In this document: positions 1 through 8,884 of the stretch, piece by piece
Numbering within the stretch: position 1 is the stretch's first letter
Layout: each line of letters starts with the position of its first letter
Assembly: GCF_003171715.1 (NCBI RefSeq)
Contig: NZ_QGHL01000007.1
Location: 868,001-932,000, forward strand
From: Novosphingobium meiothermophilum
GTDB taxonomy: Bacteria > Pseudomonadota > Alphaproteobacteria > Sphingomonadales > Sphingomonadaceae
DNA: 64,000 nucleotides
Reading direction: 5' to 3'
Program-made: the position numbers and the translations under genes
The notes under the pieces: model-generated
What the model saw: only the letters and a program-made list of their open reading frames with translations
Told to the model about the DNA's origin: nothing
The model's database searches: none

Positions 1-647
1 CCGGGGCACTGTCCGGGCGCGATCAGCCTTGCCAGCGGCGCGGCGAAGGACTGCGGCAGTTGGTCTGCGCTTCCAGACCGCTCTATCAGCCGCTCTACCT
101 GCGGTGTCGCCCACAGCAGTTCGCCCCCTTCCCGCACCGCCAGCAGATGCCGCCCCGTGGCATCAAGCGCACTGCGGCCCGACTGCGATACCCGTGCAGA
201 GGCAAGATGCACTCGCATCCGCGCCAGCAGCTCGGCAATGGCCACAGGCTTGCGCACATAGTCCACGCCGCCCGCTTCGAGCGCGCGGACGGCATGTTCG
301 GTCTCGGTCAGGCCGGTCATGAAGATTACCGGGATATCGGCAAGGCAGGGCCGCTGCTTGATCGTGCGGGTGGTTTCGAACCCGTCCAGCCCCGGCATGA
401 TCGCATCGATCAGGATCAGATCGGGCGCCGCATGATCGAGCAGTTCGAGCGCATCGACACCGTTCGTGGCGATAAGCACAGTCATCCCGGCCTGTTCGAT
501 GGTATCGATGAGAAAGTGAAGCGATTCGGGATTGTCGTCGACCACCAGCACGGTATCGCGCGCCGCAGCAGCGGTGCGGATCAGTTGCGAAAGTGCGCTC
601 TGTGCCAAGAGCCCGCCTCCTTCTTCGGCAACCATCCTATCGAACAT
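1..647 (-). CDS. Response regulator, N-terminal part (runs off left edge)
   Basis: The visible 215 or so residues begin with a receiver domain: the acidic pair in VLVVDDNPES, the phospho-acceptor Asp at about residue 81 in LILIDAIMPG, and the conserved Lys in DYVRKPV. The rest is a linker that aligns along its length with the regulator at 30703-31635, which ends in a LuxR-type helix-turn-helix, so a DNA-binding end beyond the edge is likely. The ATG at 647 overlaps the end of the upstream kinase gene by 11 bp; an in-frame ATG at 635 is the alternative. The overlap says the two are co-transcribed and that the kinase is the cognate partner. The target genes are unknown. Confidence 0.9.
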   Translation of the reverse strand, partial: MFDRMVAEEGGGLLAQSALSQLIRTAAAARDTVLVVDDNPESLHFLIDTIEQAGMTVLIATNGVDALELLDHAAPDLILIDAIMPGLDGFETTRTIKQRPCLADIPVIFMTGLTETEHAVRALEAGGVDYVRKPVAIAELLARMRVHLASARVSQSGRSALDATGRHLLAVREGGELLWATPQVERLIERSGSADQLPQSFAAPLARLIAPGQCP

Positions 648-3600
648 GCACCACCCCCCGTCGCAAGGCTTCACGCATTCCCTTGAAATCAAAGCATTCC
701 AGACATTTGCGCAGATGACCCACAAAGCGGGCGGCATCGGGCACCTGATCTTCAAGCTCGGCAAGCCGGTTCTGGATGGCGCGCACGTTGCCGATGCGCG
801 CCAGCCCGTCGATTTCGGGCACGAAGGGCAGCGCAGCCTGCGGCAGGCGCAGTTCGGTCATCCCGTCGGATGGTGCCTCGCGCCGCGCGGTGCCTTCCGC
901 CGGCGAACCGTCGGCCGTGGTCCACGAAAGATCGAGCTGCCACGCCAGCACGTCCAGCAGGCTGTCGAGCGCGATCGGCTTGGTCAGGAACATGTCGTGA
1001 GCATCCTGACCATCGCCGCCGCGCCGGAACTGGTGCGCATCGGCCGAAACCATAACGATACGCAAGGCATCCCCATGCGCGGCGCGCAAGGCCGCGGCTG
1101 TCTGCCACCCGTCCTTCACTGGCATCGAAATGTCGAGCAGCGCGATATCCGGCCGGGTGGCTCCAGCCAGCGCGATGGCCGCTTCGCCATCGCGCGCGCC
1201 GATCACCTCGAAGCCCAGCGGACGAAGGAGGTTCTCGATCACCGCGGCCTGCGCGGCGTCGTCATCGGCAATCAGCACCGTGCGGCGCCTGCCCTCATAG
1301 CCGGTGATGACATCGGCCCGGTGGCTCTGCACAGGCTGCGTCACCGGCCGTGACAGCATGAGCCTCAGCGCAAACCGGGTGCCCTCGCCTGGCGTGCTCT
1401 CCAGCGAAAGATCGCCCCCCATGACGTGGACCAGGGTCGAGGTGATCGCAAGGCCAAGCCCGATGCCGGGCTGCCCCGTGACGGAAGCCCCCTTGCCTCG
1501 CTCGAACGCGCCGAAAATGCGTTCCTGATCCTCTTCGGCTATCCCCACGCCCGTATCGATCACCTCGAACGTGGCAATCTCGCCGCGCCAGCCGATGCGG
1601 AACGTGACCGAGCCTGCCGGCGTGAACTTGATGGCATTGGAAAGCAGGTTGATGAGCACCTGCCGCAGCCGCTTCTGGTCTCCGCGCACGAACTCTGGCA
1701 GGGCCTTGGGCACTTCCAGCGTGAAGGCAAGACCCTTGGCACCTGCCTGCGGCCGGAACATGTTGGCGATCTGCTCGACAAAGGCCGGCAGGCGGATCGT
1801 ATCGCGCGAAAGCCGCAGCACGCCCGCCTCCACCTGCGCGATGTCAAGCAGGCCGTCGACGAGGTTCGACAGGTGCTCGCTCGACCGGCAGATGACCCTG
1901 CCCGCATCCTGCGGCTTCAGATCGCTTCCGCGTTCCAGCAACTGGGCATAGCCATAGATCGCGTTGAGCGGCGAGCGGATCTCGTGGCTGACCGACACAA
2001 GGTAGCGCGTCTTGGCGGCATTGGCGGCCTCGGCGACCTCGCGCGCTTTCTGCAACGCGGCGTCGGTTTCATCATGCGCGGCTATCTCGGCTTCCAGTTC
2101 GGCCAGATGCCGCCGCGTTTCCTCCTGCGCGCCGCGCCTGCTGGCATGGGCCAGCACGATGATCCAGCTTCCGAGGCCTGAGACGAAGCAGAACACGATG
2201 AACACGCCCAGCAGGATGGCCCAGACATGCGATGCCAGCGCCGGATGGGTGCGCACATATTCGCGCCCGATCAGCCCCAGCACCAGCGCGTTGGCGCCGA
2301 TGAACACGCCCAGCACCCCAATGAAGTGGCCCGTGGCCGTATGGACATAGCGCGCAAGGCGCCGGGGCAGCATTCGCTCGGCCAGATTGGTGAATTGCTC
2401 GGTGGCCCGGCTTCCCTGCTTGCATATGTCGTCGCAGCGCATTTCCAGTGTGCAGCACAACGAGCAGATCGGTCCGCCATAAAGCGGGCAGTGCGCGGTA
2501 TCGCATGTCTGGAAGGTGTTGCGGCAGATGCTGCAAGTCTTTTCCGCTTCCTCCTCCGCTGCGCGCTCGCGGGCAAGATAGAACCGTCCGCGTGTGAGCG
2601 CGGCAATCGCGGGTGCGGCCGCAAACGCCACGCCAAGCCCGATAAGCGGTGCAAAAGCCTGGGCCACTGCGCCGAACAGGTTGATCTGGCACATGACCGA
2701 GGCAATGATTGACAGCAGCATCGCTCCGATGCCTACCGGGTTTATGTCGTAGAGATATGCACGCTGGAACTCGATGCCCCTGGGGCTGAGCCCCAGCGGC
2801 TTTGACACCGCAAGGTCCGCCGCCAGCGCGCCGATCCATCCGGCTGCAAGGCTGGCATAGAACAGCAGCACCGCCTCCATCGAACGGGTGATGCCGAAGA
2901 ACAGGAGCATCGTGGCAAGGCCCACGTTGAACAGAAGCCAGACCACCCGGCCTGAATGGCTGTGGGTGAGGCGCGAAAAGAAGTTGGACCATGCGATCGA
3001 GCCGGCATAGGCATTGGTGACGTTGATCTTGAGCTGGCAGACCACCACGAGCAATACCGTCGCGATCAGGGCAGAACGCGTGCTGCCGGTGATCTGTTCA
3101 AAAGCATGGCTGAAGAGGCCGGTCGGCGTCTCGACCATGGCGGGCGGCAGACCACCCGCAATCGCCCATGCCGCAAGCACCGATCCCAGCAGCATCTTCA
3201 GACCGAAGATGATGGTCCAGCCCGGCCCGCCCAACACAACCACCGTCCACCAGCGGCGCGGACCGATATCCTCGATGCCTGGCAGAAAGCGCAGGAAATC
3301 CGCCTGCTCGCCAATACGCGGAAGAAGCGAAAGCAGGACCGAAACCGCCAGCCCGAACGCGATGACCGGGGGGCGCGGCGCATAGATGCCCGTGAACTCG
3401 GCCCACTCGCCCAGCACCGCATCACCCTGCCACAATACAAAGACCGCGGGTGCAAGCTGCAACACCAGCCAGAGCGGCTGGGTCCACAGCTGGAACCGGG
3501 CAATCGCGCTCATCCCGTAGAGTGCAACCGGGATCACCACCAATGCGCACAGGAGATAGGCCGCTTCCAGCGGCATTCCCGTCGCCGTGCGCAGGGCAAC

Positions 3601-4140
3601 GGCCAGAATGCTCGCCTCGACCGCGAAGAGCAGAAAGGTGAACGTAGCATAGATCAGCGAAGTGATCGTTGAACCAAGATAGCCGAAACCGGCGCCGCGC
3701 GTCAGCAGGTCGATGTCAAGCCCCCGCCGTGCCGCCTCGGCGGCGATCGGCAGGCCAACGAGGAACATCACCGCGCAGGCGGCAATGATTGCGGCAAGGG
3801 CGATCGTGGAACCGTAAAGCAGGGTAATCGTCGCGCCAATCGCCTCGCAGGCCAGAAAGGCGCTGGCACCAAGCGCAGTGTTGAGGACCGTAGCAGGGGT
3901 CCAGCGCCGCGCCGCGTCGGCAGTGTAGCGCAGCGCATAATCTTCCAGCGTCTGGCTGGCGACCCACTGGTTGTAGAGGCGCTTTTCCGGAACGATCCGC
4001 GCCGACAAAGGACTTGCTATCGAAGTGCGCGCGCCCGCACGCCGCGTTGCGGCAAGCGATCGGACAACCGACCGGCGCGGCATCACCCTTGATCGCCTTG
4101 CCGCAGCCTTGCCGCGAATGGCAGTGCTGCGCAGGAACAC
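637..4140 (-). CDS. Hybrid sensor histidine kinase with N-terminal NCS1 permease-like domain
   Basis: Up to 1167 residues. Residues 55-515 are a polytopic membrane domain resembling purine/cytosine permeases (NCS1 family), with stretches such as YNQWVASQTLEDYALRYT and NVTNAYAGSIAWSNFFSRL. A Cys-rich segment follows at 536-573 (nine Cys, including CSIC and ICSLCC), then two membrane helices (about 605-662), a kinase with phospho-acceptor His719 in SVSHEIRSPLNA, the N box (NLLSNAIKFT) and G boxes (DTGVGIA, GIGLGLA), and a receiver domain with Asp1003. It may sense a solute through the permease part, as SLC5-type kinases such as CbrA are thought to, but the ligand is unknown. The first start is a GTG with no clear ribosome site. 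ATG at 4083 is plausible, and relatives begin near residue 50. Confidence 0.93.
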   Translation of the reverse strand: MFLRSTAIRGKAAARRSRVMPRRSVVRSLAATRRAGARTSIASPLSARIVPEKRLYNQWVASQTLEDYALRYTADAARRWTPATVLNTALGASAFLACEAIGATITLLYGSTIALAAIIAACAVMFLVGLPIAAEAARRGLDIDLLTRGAGFGYLGSTITSLIYATFTFLLFAVEASILAVALRTATGMPLEAAYLLCALVVIPVALYGMSAIARFQLWTQPLWLVLQLAPAVFVLWQGDAVLGEWAEFTGIYAPRPPVIAFGLAVSVLLSLLPRIGEQADFLRFLPGIEDIGPRRWWTVVVLGGPGWTIIFGLKMLLGSVLAAWAIAGGLPPAMVETPTGLFSHAFEQITGSTRSALIATVLLVVVCQLKINVTNAYAGSIAWSNFFSRLTHSHSGRVVWLLFNVGLATMLLFFGITRSMEAVLLFYASLAAGWIGALAADLAVSKPLGLSPRGIEFQRAYLYDINPVGIGAMLLSIIASVMCQINLFGAVAQAFAPLIGLGVAFAAAPAIAALTRGRFYLARERAAEEEAEKTCSICRNTFQTCDTAHCPLYGGPICSLCCTLEMRCDDICKQGSRATEQFTNLAERMLPRRLARYVHTATGHFIGVLGVFIGANALVLGLIGREYVRTHPALASHVWAILLGVFIVFCFVSGLGSWIIVLAHASRRGAQEETRRHLAELEAEIAAHDETDAALQKAREVAEAANAAKTRYLVSVSHEIRSPLNAIYGYAQLLERGSDLKPQDAGRVICRSSEHLSNLVDGLLDIAQVEAGVLRLSRDTIRLPAFVEQIANMFRPQAGAKGLAFTLEVPKALPEFVRGDQKRLRQVLINLLSNAIKFTPAGSVTFRIGWRGEIATFEVIDTGVGIAEEDQERIFGAFERGKGASVTGQPGIGLGLAITSTLVHVMGGDLSLESTPGEGTRFALRLMLSRPVTQPVQSHRADVITGYEGRRRTVLIADDDAAQAAVIENLLRPLGFEVIGARDGEAAIALAGATRPDIALLDISMPVKDGWQTAAALRAAHGDALRIVMVSADAHQFRRGGDGQDAHDMFLTKPIALDSLLDVLAWQLDLSWTTADGSPAEGTARREAPSDGMTELRLPQAALPFVPEIDGLARIGNVRAIQNRLAELEDQVPDAARFVGHLRKCLECFDFKGMREALRRGVVHVR

Positions 4141-4445
4141 AAATGCTGCCGCTGGACCGGAACCGGTTTCATGCTGCCGATAGTGCAGGTGCTGGCACCG
4201 CGAGAGGATGGGCCGATTTGCGTATGCACGGCCCGCTACCGACAGGCGCCACCTGAAAGCCTACGTCAAATGGCCCATAGGCCGCGCAGGATAAGTGCGT
4301 AGCTTGCAACCAGATCGGAGAAACGCACCGGGTAATTCACGGTGGGTCACGAGTGGTGAGAAGTCGAAAACGGTTCCGGCAAGACAGAGAACCGACGGCG
4401 GGGATGACTGAGACCAGGAGACAAGAAGCAACAAGTGAGGGTCTG
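4141..4445. other. Divergent intergenic region between the kinase and TonB receptor genes
   Basis: No credible gene is seen in these 305 bases. They should carry promoters in both directions. The motif CTACGTCAAATGGC at 4261-4274 recurs exactly in another gap at 8743-8756. A GTGAGG ribosome site lies just before the receptor start at 4446. Confidence 0.6.
4261..4274 (+). promoter_or_regulatory. 14-bp motif shared with the 8743 site, candidate regulator site
   Basis: CTACGTCAAATGGC occurs here and at 8743-8756, both in short gaps upstream of plus-strand genes for exported proteins. Looser relatives with a TACGTC core lie in the gaps at about 30018 and 33857. A shared LuxR-type regulator is one guess. 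Chance 14-mer repeats are possible in a window of this size. Confidence 0.3.
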
Positions 4446-6854
4446 ATGATTTTTTCCCAGAAGCGTTACGCGCTGCTTTCTGCAAGCGCCCTGGCCAGTG
4501 TCCTTTCCGGGCTTGCAGCCACGCCCGCACTGGCGCAGCAGGCCCCTGAAGCCGATGCCGCCGAAGCGGCCGATGCCCCCGGCAACGAAATCATCGTGAC
4601 CGCGACGCGCCGTTCGATCTCGTTGCAGAACGCGCCGATCAACATCTCCGCCGTCACCGCCGAGAACCTGAAGAACGAGCGCGTCGACGATGTGCGCTCG
4701 CTTGCCGCCTTCACGCCGGGCGTGACCATTCAGGACACCGGCCCGCGTTCGACTGGCGCAATCGTGCTGCGCGGGCTTTCGGCGAACGACACCAGCACCT
4801 TCGGCGCCAACGGCGACAACACGCTGGCCACCTACCTCGGCGAAATCCCGCTCTATCAGGATTTCAAGTTCATCGACATGAACCGGGTCGAAGTCCAGCT
4901 TGGGCCGCAAGGCACGCTTTATGGTCTGGGCACGCTGGCCGGCGCCATCCGCTATATTCCCAACCGCCCGAACCCCGACAAGTGGGAAGGCACCTTCCAC
5001 GCCCGCGTCTATGATGTGGCCGAAGCCAAGGATCCCGGCTTTGTCGTGGATGGCGCCATCAACATCCCGATCATTCCGGGCAAGGTCGCGTTCCGTTCGG
5101 CCACCGGCTACTTCAACGATCCGGGCTTCATCGACTACATCTATCTGCTCAAGCAGCCCGGTATCTCCAATCCGCAGCCGCGCCGCCCTGGCACCTTCTT
5201 CGGCCCCATCGGCACGCCAGCGGAAATCGCGGCGAACTTCACGACCTACGAAGACGCCAACTTCGAACACACCTTCACCACGCGCAACCAGCTTGGCATC
5301 TACCCGACCGACTGGCTGAAGCTGACGCTCAGCTACGTTCACCAGCGCACCGATACCAACGGCCGACAGGCCAATGGCGGCGGCGTTTTCGGCACCGGCA
5401 AGTATGAGGCGCCATGGCGCTATCTCGAACCGGCCAACCGCAAGACCGATCTTTTTGCCGCCGAACTTGAGGTCGATCTCGGCGGCATCGCGCAGCTCGT
5501 TTCGGCCACTGCCTTCACCCGGCAGAAGTTCCGCAGCCAGACCGACGTGACCGACCTGCTGCTCGACCTCGATTACGACTACGAACTGTTCCCCAACTTC
5601 TCGGGCTACACCCGGTCGAACGGCCAGAACGAACAGTTCAACCAGGAAATCCGGCTTGTCTCGACCCATGGCGGCCCGATCAGCTGGGTTCTGGGCGGAT
5701 TCTACAACAGGCTGGAAACCGAATCCGACTATCGCGAGATCGTGCCCGGCTATCCGGCATGGGCAGGCATCAACCGCCCTGACGAAGTGGAATACGCCTC
5801 GTTCGTCAACACGAAGACGGTGGAAAAGGCCGTGTTTGGCGAAGTCACGCTTCAGCCGCTTGATGCCCTCACCCTCACCGCAGGTGGCCGCTATTTCAAG
5901 TATGATGCCTTTGCCATCGGCGGTCAGGCACTGCCGCTGTTCCAGCCCTTCCCGCAGATCAACTTCCGGTCGCGTTCGGGCGATACGGCGGATGACGGCT
6001 TTGTCTGGAAGTTCAACGGCTCCTACAAGTTCTCGCCCGATCTGATGGTCTATGCCACCTACAGCAAGGGCTATCGCATCGGCGGCGTCAACCGCGTGGC
6101 GCCTTGCGTGCTGCCGCTGCCGCCTGGCCAGAACCTGTGCGCCCTGCCCGATGAGCTCGGCTATCGCCCGGACACGACCGAGAACAAGGAAATCGGCATT
6201 CGCGCCAGCCTGTTCGGGGGCAAACTGCGCACGACGCTTTCGGCCTTCCACATCGACTGGAGCGGTATCCAGCTTCGCGGCCAGACCCAGAACGGCGCCA
6301 TTGGCATCATCGTGAACGGCGGCAAGGCGGTTTCGAAGGGGATCGAGTGGACCTTCAATGCCCGGCCGATCGAAGGCTTCACCATCAACGGCAATTTCTC
6401 CTACACCGATGCCTATCTCACCGAAGGCGTGCCGCGCCTTATGCAGGTTTCGGGTGGTGGGCGCGTTGATGCGGTGGCCGGCGACCGCCTGCCCGGCTCG
6501 ACCCGGTATTCCGGCTCGATCGGGGCGAACTACGAGTTCCCGGTGGGCGAGGATACCATGACGCTGAGCTGGACGACGACCTATACCGGCGACATCCTGA
6601 CGCGCGTGGGCGCCCGTGCGGGTGGCGAGAAGCTTCCGGCCTTCACCACGATGCGCGGCTCCATTGCCTATCGCCTCGATGAGACGCTGGAGTTCCGGCT
6701 CTATGCAGACAACATCTTCAACAAGTTCGCGGTGGTCTCGGTTTCGAACGACCTTACCCGCCGCATCGTGAACGATGGTGTGGTCTCGCGCTTCTATGCG
6801 AACTCGGTGCTCGCACCGCGCAAGATCGGCTTCGAAATGACCAAGACGTTCTGA
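4446..6854 (+). CDS. TonB-dependent outer-membrane receptor
   Basis: An 802-residue receptor of the type abundant in sphingomonads. It has a Sec signal peptide ending near ATPALAQQ, a TonB box-like stretch EIIVTATRR, a plug domain with the typical GPQGTLYG turn, a long beta-barrel with alternating aromatic strands, and a C-terminal strand ending in Phe (GFEMTKTF). It would take up a substrate across the outer membrane using TonB-ExbBD energy. The substrate cannot be read from sequence. The ATG at 4446 is chosen because GTGAGG precedes it and the signal peptide starts there; the longer frame adds 31 residues with no signal character. A strong terminator follows. The convergent sulfotransferase gene next to it fits a pairing often seen in sphingomonads. 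Confidence 0.95.
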   Translation: MIFSQKRYALLSASALASVLSGLAATPALAQQAPEADAAEAADAPGNEIIVTATRRSISLQNAPINISAVTAENLKNERVDDVRSLAAFTPGVTIQDTGPRSTGAIVLRGLSANDTSTFGANGDNTLATYLGEIPLYQDFKFIDMNRVEVQLGPQGTLYGLGTLAGAIRYIPNRPNPDKWEGTFHARVYDVAEAKDPGFVVDGAINIPIIPGKVAFRSATGYFNDPGFIDYIYLLKQPGISNPQPRRPGTFFGPIGTPAEIAANFTTYEDANFEHTFTTRNQLGIYPTDWLKLTLSYVHQRTDTNGRQANGGGVFGTGKYEAPWRYLEPANRKTDLFAAELEVDLGGIAQLVSATAFTRQKFRSQTDVTDLLLDLDYDYELFPNFSGYTRSNGQNEQFNQEIRLVSTHGGPISWVLGGFYNRLETESDYREIVPGYPAWAGINRPDEVEYASFVNTKTVEKAVFGEVTLQPLDALTLTAGGRYFKYDAFAIGGQALPLFQPFPQINFRSRSGDTADDGFVWKFNGSYKFSPDLMVYATYSKGYRIGGVNRVAPCVLPLPPGQNLCALPDELGYRPDTTENKEIGIRASLFGGKLRTTLSAFHIDWSGIQLRGQTQNGAIGIIVNGGKAVSKGIEWTFNARPIEGFTINGNFSYTDAYLTEGVPRLMQVSGGGRVDAVAGDRLPGSTRYSGSIGANYEFPVGEDTMTLSWTTTYTGDILTRVGARAGGEKLPAFTTMRGSIAYRLDETLEFRLYADNIFNKFAVVSVSNDLTRRIVNDGVVSRFYANSVLAPRKIGFEMTKTF

Positions 6855-6911
6855 CCTTTCACCCCGGTCCGCCGGCAAGCGGTCCGGGGCACGCTTTTCC
6901 TGCGAGGACTT

Positions 6912-6945
6912 GGGCCACCGTTCGCAAGTTCGGTGGCCCTTTTTT
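6912..6945 (+). terminator. Rho-independent terminator after the TonB receptor
   Basis: The 9-bp stem GGGCCACCG / CGGTGGCCC has a 10-base loop and is followed by six T. It lies 58 bases after the receptor stop codon and before the convergent gene ending at 7020. Confidence 0.9.
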
Positions 6946-7019
6946 GTCTGGCGATAATGAAGGCTGGAAAGACGGCAAACGTTGCCGGCCGAAAGAGGGA
7001 CAGCCCTGCCCTCGCGGCG

Positions 7020-8600
7020 TCAATCGAGCGGAATGCCGTTTGCGGTGAAGAACGCCATGACCTCGCCGAGGTGCGCTTCGTAATCGCGCCAGCGGCCGAT
7101 GGAGCGGGCATTGATGGGGGCGCGCACCTGCTGCGCACTGGGGGTTGCCACCGCGGCCGTATTGCGATGGAAATCAAGGCAGGCCGGATCCCATTCAAGC
7201 TCGCAATAGGCAAGCATCCGCCGGGTCTGCACTTCCTGATCGGCAACGAGCCATTCGTAGGTCACTTCATGGACCCGGCCCGGAAAGCGTTGCCGCCAGA
7301 ACCCCATGAGGCGCTGGAACAGAAGCACATATCGCGCTGTGTCCATCAGATCATAGGACCAGCGGTAATAGGGTGATCCCGTGGCGAACAGGTGCTTGTA
7401 GTTCGACCAGACGCTGTCCATCGCGCCGCGCCGCAGGCACAGCACCTTCGCCTTGGGAAAGGCTTGCAGGATCCAGCCGATATAGAGGAAGTTCAGGGGA
7501 AACTTGTCGGTGAAGCGCGCGGATTGCGCCCCGGCATTCTGCCGCGCGCGCGCAAGATACAGTTCGCCCAGCGTCTGTGCCGAAAGGCCGACACTGGCCT
7601 CGACCGTTGCAGGATCAAGCACCGTGCGCGTTTGTGTCTGCGCCATTTGCTTCACCGCCAGCGGCATGGCCTGCAATTCGCCCGCCGATGTCACCTGCGG
7701 GTGCGACGAGACGATACGGTCCACCAGCGTGGTGCCGGTGCGGGGCAGGCCGACAACAAAAAGCGGCGCATCCTCGATCATGCTGTCGCAGCGCAGCGGA
7801 AGTTCATGGGCAAAGATCCGGCGCACCGCATCGAACAGCGTTTCATCGGCGGCCGGATCATAGCCGATCTGCGCCCGGTGCAGTGCGTTGCCCTTGGCAA
7901 GATGAGCAAAGACCCGGTCATGCTTGCCCATGTCCTCAAGCGCGGCGGCGGCGGCATAGTGAAGCCGCACCTGTTCCAGCGTATCGGGCCCGGTGGCCAG
8001 CGCGGCTTCGATCCGCGCCACGCCCTGCGGGGTTGCCCGGCGCTTCAGCCCGGCCAGTCCCAGATGCGCGCGTCCGTGTGCCGGTTCGCGCGCAAGGATT
8101 GCCTCATACTGGCGCGCGGCATCTTCAACCCGGCCGAAAAAGCCCAGCGTGCTGGCCAGATTGAACCGGTATTCGACCATGTCGGGCTGCGCGGCCACGG
8201 CCTGCTCGAACAATGGCAGGGCCTCGTCATGCGCGCCAAGCCGGGCAAAGACGCAGCCGATCGTATCATTGACCAGCGGATCGTCCGAACCGGCAGCCGC
8301 CGCGGCGCGCGCCGCGGCAAGGGCATCGCCTTCGCGCCGCGCCAGCAGAAGGATGCGCGCCTGCTGGGCCAGATACTCCGCCCGGTGCGGCGCATCGGCG
8401 GGCGCTTCGCGCACCACCGCCCCGATCGCCTGCACGGCATCGCGAATGCGCCCGGTTTCGGCCAGCGCAACGGCCACCACAAAGCCTGCTTCCACGTCGC
8501 GCGGATTGCGCGTGAGCGCCTGTCCTGCTGCTGCCAGCGCGCGCGGCATATCCCCTTCGCCCAGAAGCGCGCGCAGGGGCGAAAGCGCCGCCCCTGCCAT
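7020..8600 (-). CDS. TPR-repeat sulfotransferase family protein
   Basis: A 526-residue two-domain protein. The N-terminal 250 residues are Ala/Leu-rich helical repeats of tetratricopeptide type. The C-terminal half is a sulfotransferase with the 5'-phosphosulfate loop FVVGLPRTGTTLVDRI at about residues 281-296, which binds PAPS. It would transfer sulfate to a hydroxyl or amine acceptor, but the acceptor is unknown. No signal peptide is seen, so a cytoplasmic location is likely. Proteins of this build often sit beside TonB receptors in sphingomonads, and the receptor ending at 6854 is its convergent neighbour. Whether they work together is inference. Confidence 0.88.
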   Translation of the reverse strand: MAGAALSPLRALLGEGDMPRALAAAGQALTRNPRDVEAGFVVAVALAETGRIRDAVQAIGAVVREAPADAPHRAEYLAQQARILLLARREGDALAAARAAAAAGSDDPLVNDTIGCVFARLGAHDEALPLFEQAVAAQPDMVEYRFNLASTLGFFGRVEDAARQYEAILAREPAHGRAHLGLAGLKRRATPQGVARIEAALATGPDTLEQVRLHYAAAAALEDMGKHDRVFAHLAKGNALHRAQIGYDPAADETLFDAVRRIFAHELPLRCDSMIEDAPLFVVGLPRTGTTLVDRIVSSHPQVTSAGELQAMPLAVKQMAQTQTRTVLDPATVEASVGLSAQTLGELYLARARQNAGAQSARFTDKFPLNFLYIGWILQAFPKAKVLCLRRGAMDSVWSNYKHLFATGSPYYRWSYDLMDTARYVLLFQRLMGFWRQRFPGRVHEVTYEWLVADQEVQTRRMLAYCELEWDPACLDFHRNTAAVATPSAQQVRAPINARSIGRWRDYEAHLGEVMAFFTANGIPLD

Positions 8601-8742
8601 CAGCAGTCATCCCCCCGCCCCGGGCAGAGACTGCCGCATCGCCCTCGCGGCATCGGCAAGACCGGGATGTTTGCCACTCTTGCCCTGTGCCCCTTTCGTT
8701 ACGCCCCGCATGGCAGACTAGCTTCGTGCCCGTGCTTCCCTG

Positions 8743-8756
8743 CTACGTCAAATGGC
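8743..8756 (+). promoter_or_regulatory. Second copy of the CTACGTCAAATGGC motif
   Basis: Identical over 14 bases to 4261-4274 and in the same orientation, about 130 bases upstream of the start at 8885. Its function is not known. Confidence 0.3.
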
Positions 8757-8884
8757 GCAGTGCGCGGGCAGGCCGGTTTGGAAACCTTGGGTCCAGACAG
8801 GACAAGGAGACGGATGCGCGGGTTATCGCGGGCTTAACCTTCTTTCTTGGGCGCGCGCTAAGCCGGGCATGGTCATATCGCCGC

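Noticed and set aside
4347..6878. Open frame of more than 800 codons on the strand opposite the TonB receptor
   Set aside because: It mirrors the receptor, whose signal peptide, plug and barrel features are clear. The mirrored frame has no family look and is explained by strong third-position GC bias.
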